A stretch of DNA of 23,636 bases from Gemmatimonadota bacterium. GTDB taxonomy: Bacteria; Gemmatimonadota; Gemmatimonadetes; Gemmatimonadales; GWC2-71-9. Below the pieces are notes generated by a model. It had not been told where the DNA came from. It did not search any database and saw nothing but the letters and a program-made list of their open reading frames with translations. This document shows positions 23,120-23,636 of this stretch, in pieces. Position numbers and translations under genes: made by a program. Numbering within the stretch: the first letter of the stretch is position 1; every line of letters starts with the position of its first letter. The DNA lies in the NCBI GenBank assembly GCA_016704275.1, contig JADJAK010000013.1, forward strand, positions 1-23,636, given 5' to 3'.

Positions 23120-23140
23120 GCCGATCTGCAGCGACTGGTT

Positions 23141-23174
23141 ATCGATCATCGATGATCGATCATCGATGATCGAT
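23141..23174. repeat. 34-base perfect palindrome of ATCGATC-type heptamers, copy 2
   Basis: Identical over all 34 bases to 14122-14155, with ATCG at 23141, 23148, 23155, 23162 and 23169. It lies between the convergent VOC and RidA-like genes, where it could act as a two-way terminator structure. Confidence 0.9.
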
Positions 23175-23182
23175 GGCCAGAG

Positions 23183-23625
23183 TCACGACCCCGGACGCAT
23201 CCTGTTCCGATCCGGAAACTCACTCCTCAGCTGTGCCGTCCCCTCGATCATCACCCGCATCGCCGCTTCGGGCAGGGCACTCACGCCGACCACGGTGAGG
23301 GCCGGTGGTGCGTCCTTTCCGAGCACGTCGAGGATGGCGGTGCACGGTCTCGACGGCCTCAGTCGAGGATCGCGGAGAGGTAGACGGTGGGCGGACCACG
23401 TCGCCGGGGACGCCCGCGCGCGGCGTGCGACGGTGACGAAATTGCCGAAGTGCCGCCCGGACCTGGCCGTTGAGGTCGGTGCCGACGAGGCGACCGGCCG
23501 AATCGACCGGCACCATCCCCGAGACCTGCACCGTGAAGCCGACGCGAACCGCGGCCGGCATGCCGTCGAAGCGTCGGGACGGAAGGCGCGACGATCCGCT
23601 CCGGCGTGGCGGAGGGCGTCGGCAT
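23183..23625 (-). pseudogene. RidA (YjgF/UK114) family protein, about six frameshifts
   Basis: Pieces in all three minus-strand frames line up as one RidA-type protein: MPTPSATPERIVAPSVPT, then FDGMPAAVRVGFTVQVSGMV, GTDLNGQVRAAL, NFVTVARR, AGVPGDVV, PTVYLSAILD, EAVETVH-like sequence and AILDVLGKDAPPALTVVGVS followed by ALPEAAMRVMIEG to a TGA at 23183-23185. Breaks fall near 23577, 23448, 23418, 23391, 23360 and 23340. Corrected length is about 148 residues. RidA proteins hydrolyse reactive enamines and imines; the family Arg (AAMRV) is present. So many breaks in 440 bases at the edge of the window point to poor sequence quality rather than decay. The start at 23625 is the best visible, but the window ends 11 bases further. 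Confidence 0.65.
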
Positions 23626-23636
23626 CACGCCCGGCG

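Overview
The window is about 23.6 kb of high-GC bacterial DNA with short intergenic gaps; the longest stretch without a gene is about 264 bases, at 3255-3518. Many products carry signal peptides, lipoboxes or Tat signals. Two GH20 hexosaminidases, Tat-exported Gfo/Idh/MocA oxidoreductases, a DUF1080 protein, DUF481 barrels and a secreted one-domain β-sandwich protein together suggest a soil or aquatic heterotroph, most likely Gemmatimonadota. That placement is inference from gene content and style. No rRNA, tRNA or CRISPR was seen.

Layout. 26-1029 (-) is an integron-type integrase with one frameshift. 1273-3254 (+) holds a short HPF/RaiA-like protein, a small broken ORF, a secreted α/β-hydrolase and a small secreted β-sandwich protein. 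3519-7293 (+) is a tight run of acyl-CoA dehydrogenase, DCC thiol-oxidoreductase and a GH20 with a C-terminal discoidin-like domain, followed by a small membrane protein at 7402. 14077-7899 (-) reads as one five-gene unit: GH20, DUF1080, NHS-family transporter, Tat Gfo/Idh and CutC, with overlaps at two junctions. 14216-17897 (+) carries a MOSC protein, an AlaX-type tRNA editing protein and a second Tat Gfo/Idh. 17990-23119 (+) carries an RCC1-type lipoprotein, DinB, two DUF481 paralogues, a YdeI/DUF3052-like fusion, a YfiT-like DinB-fold protein and a VOC protein. A badly broken RidA-like gene (-) closes the window.

Working together. The minus-strand unit looks like a pathway for N-acetylhexosaminides: exported GH20 trims the glycan, an exported oxidoreductase and DUF1080 fit a 3-keto-glycoside route, and an NHS-type permease imports product. 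CutC, coupled to the oxidoreductase, may be a sugar enzyme rather than a copper protein.

Two features stand out. First, the intergenic spaces are filled with small repeats. Several unrelated families (TCACC-type, ATCGATC-type, GTAAGTC-type) share a strict 7-base period, and many form inverted pairs or perfect palindromes. A GC-rich 20-base palindrome and a cloverleaf-like repeat with covarying stems are also present. In at least five genes the stop codon lies in or at the edge of a repeat. Second, apparent single-base frameshifts cluster at both ends of the window and are absent from the large genes of the middle 16 kb. This looks like poorly polished contig ends, so the broken genes near the edges may be intact in the organism.
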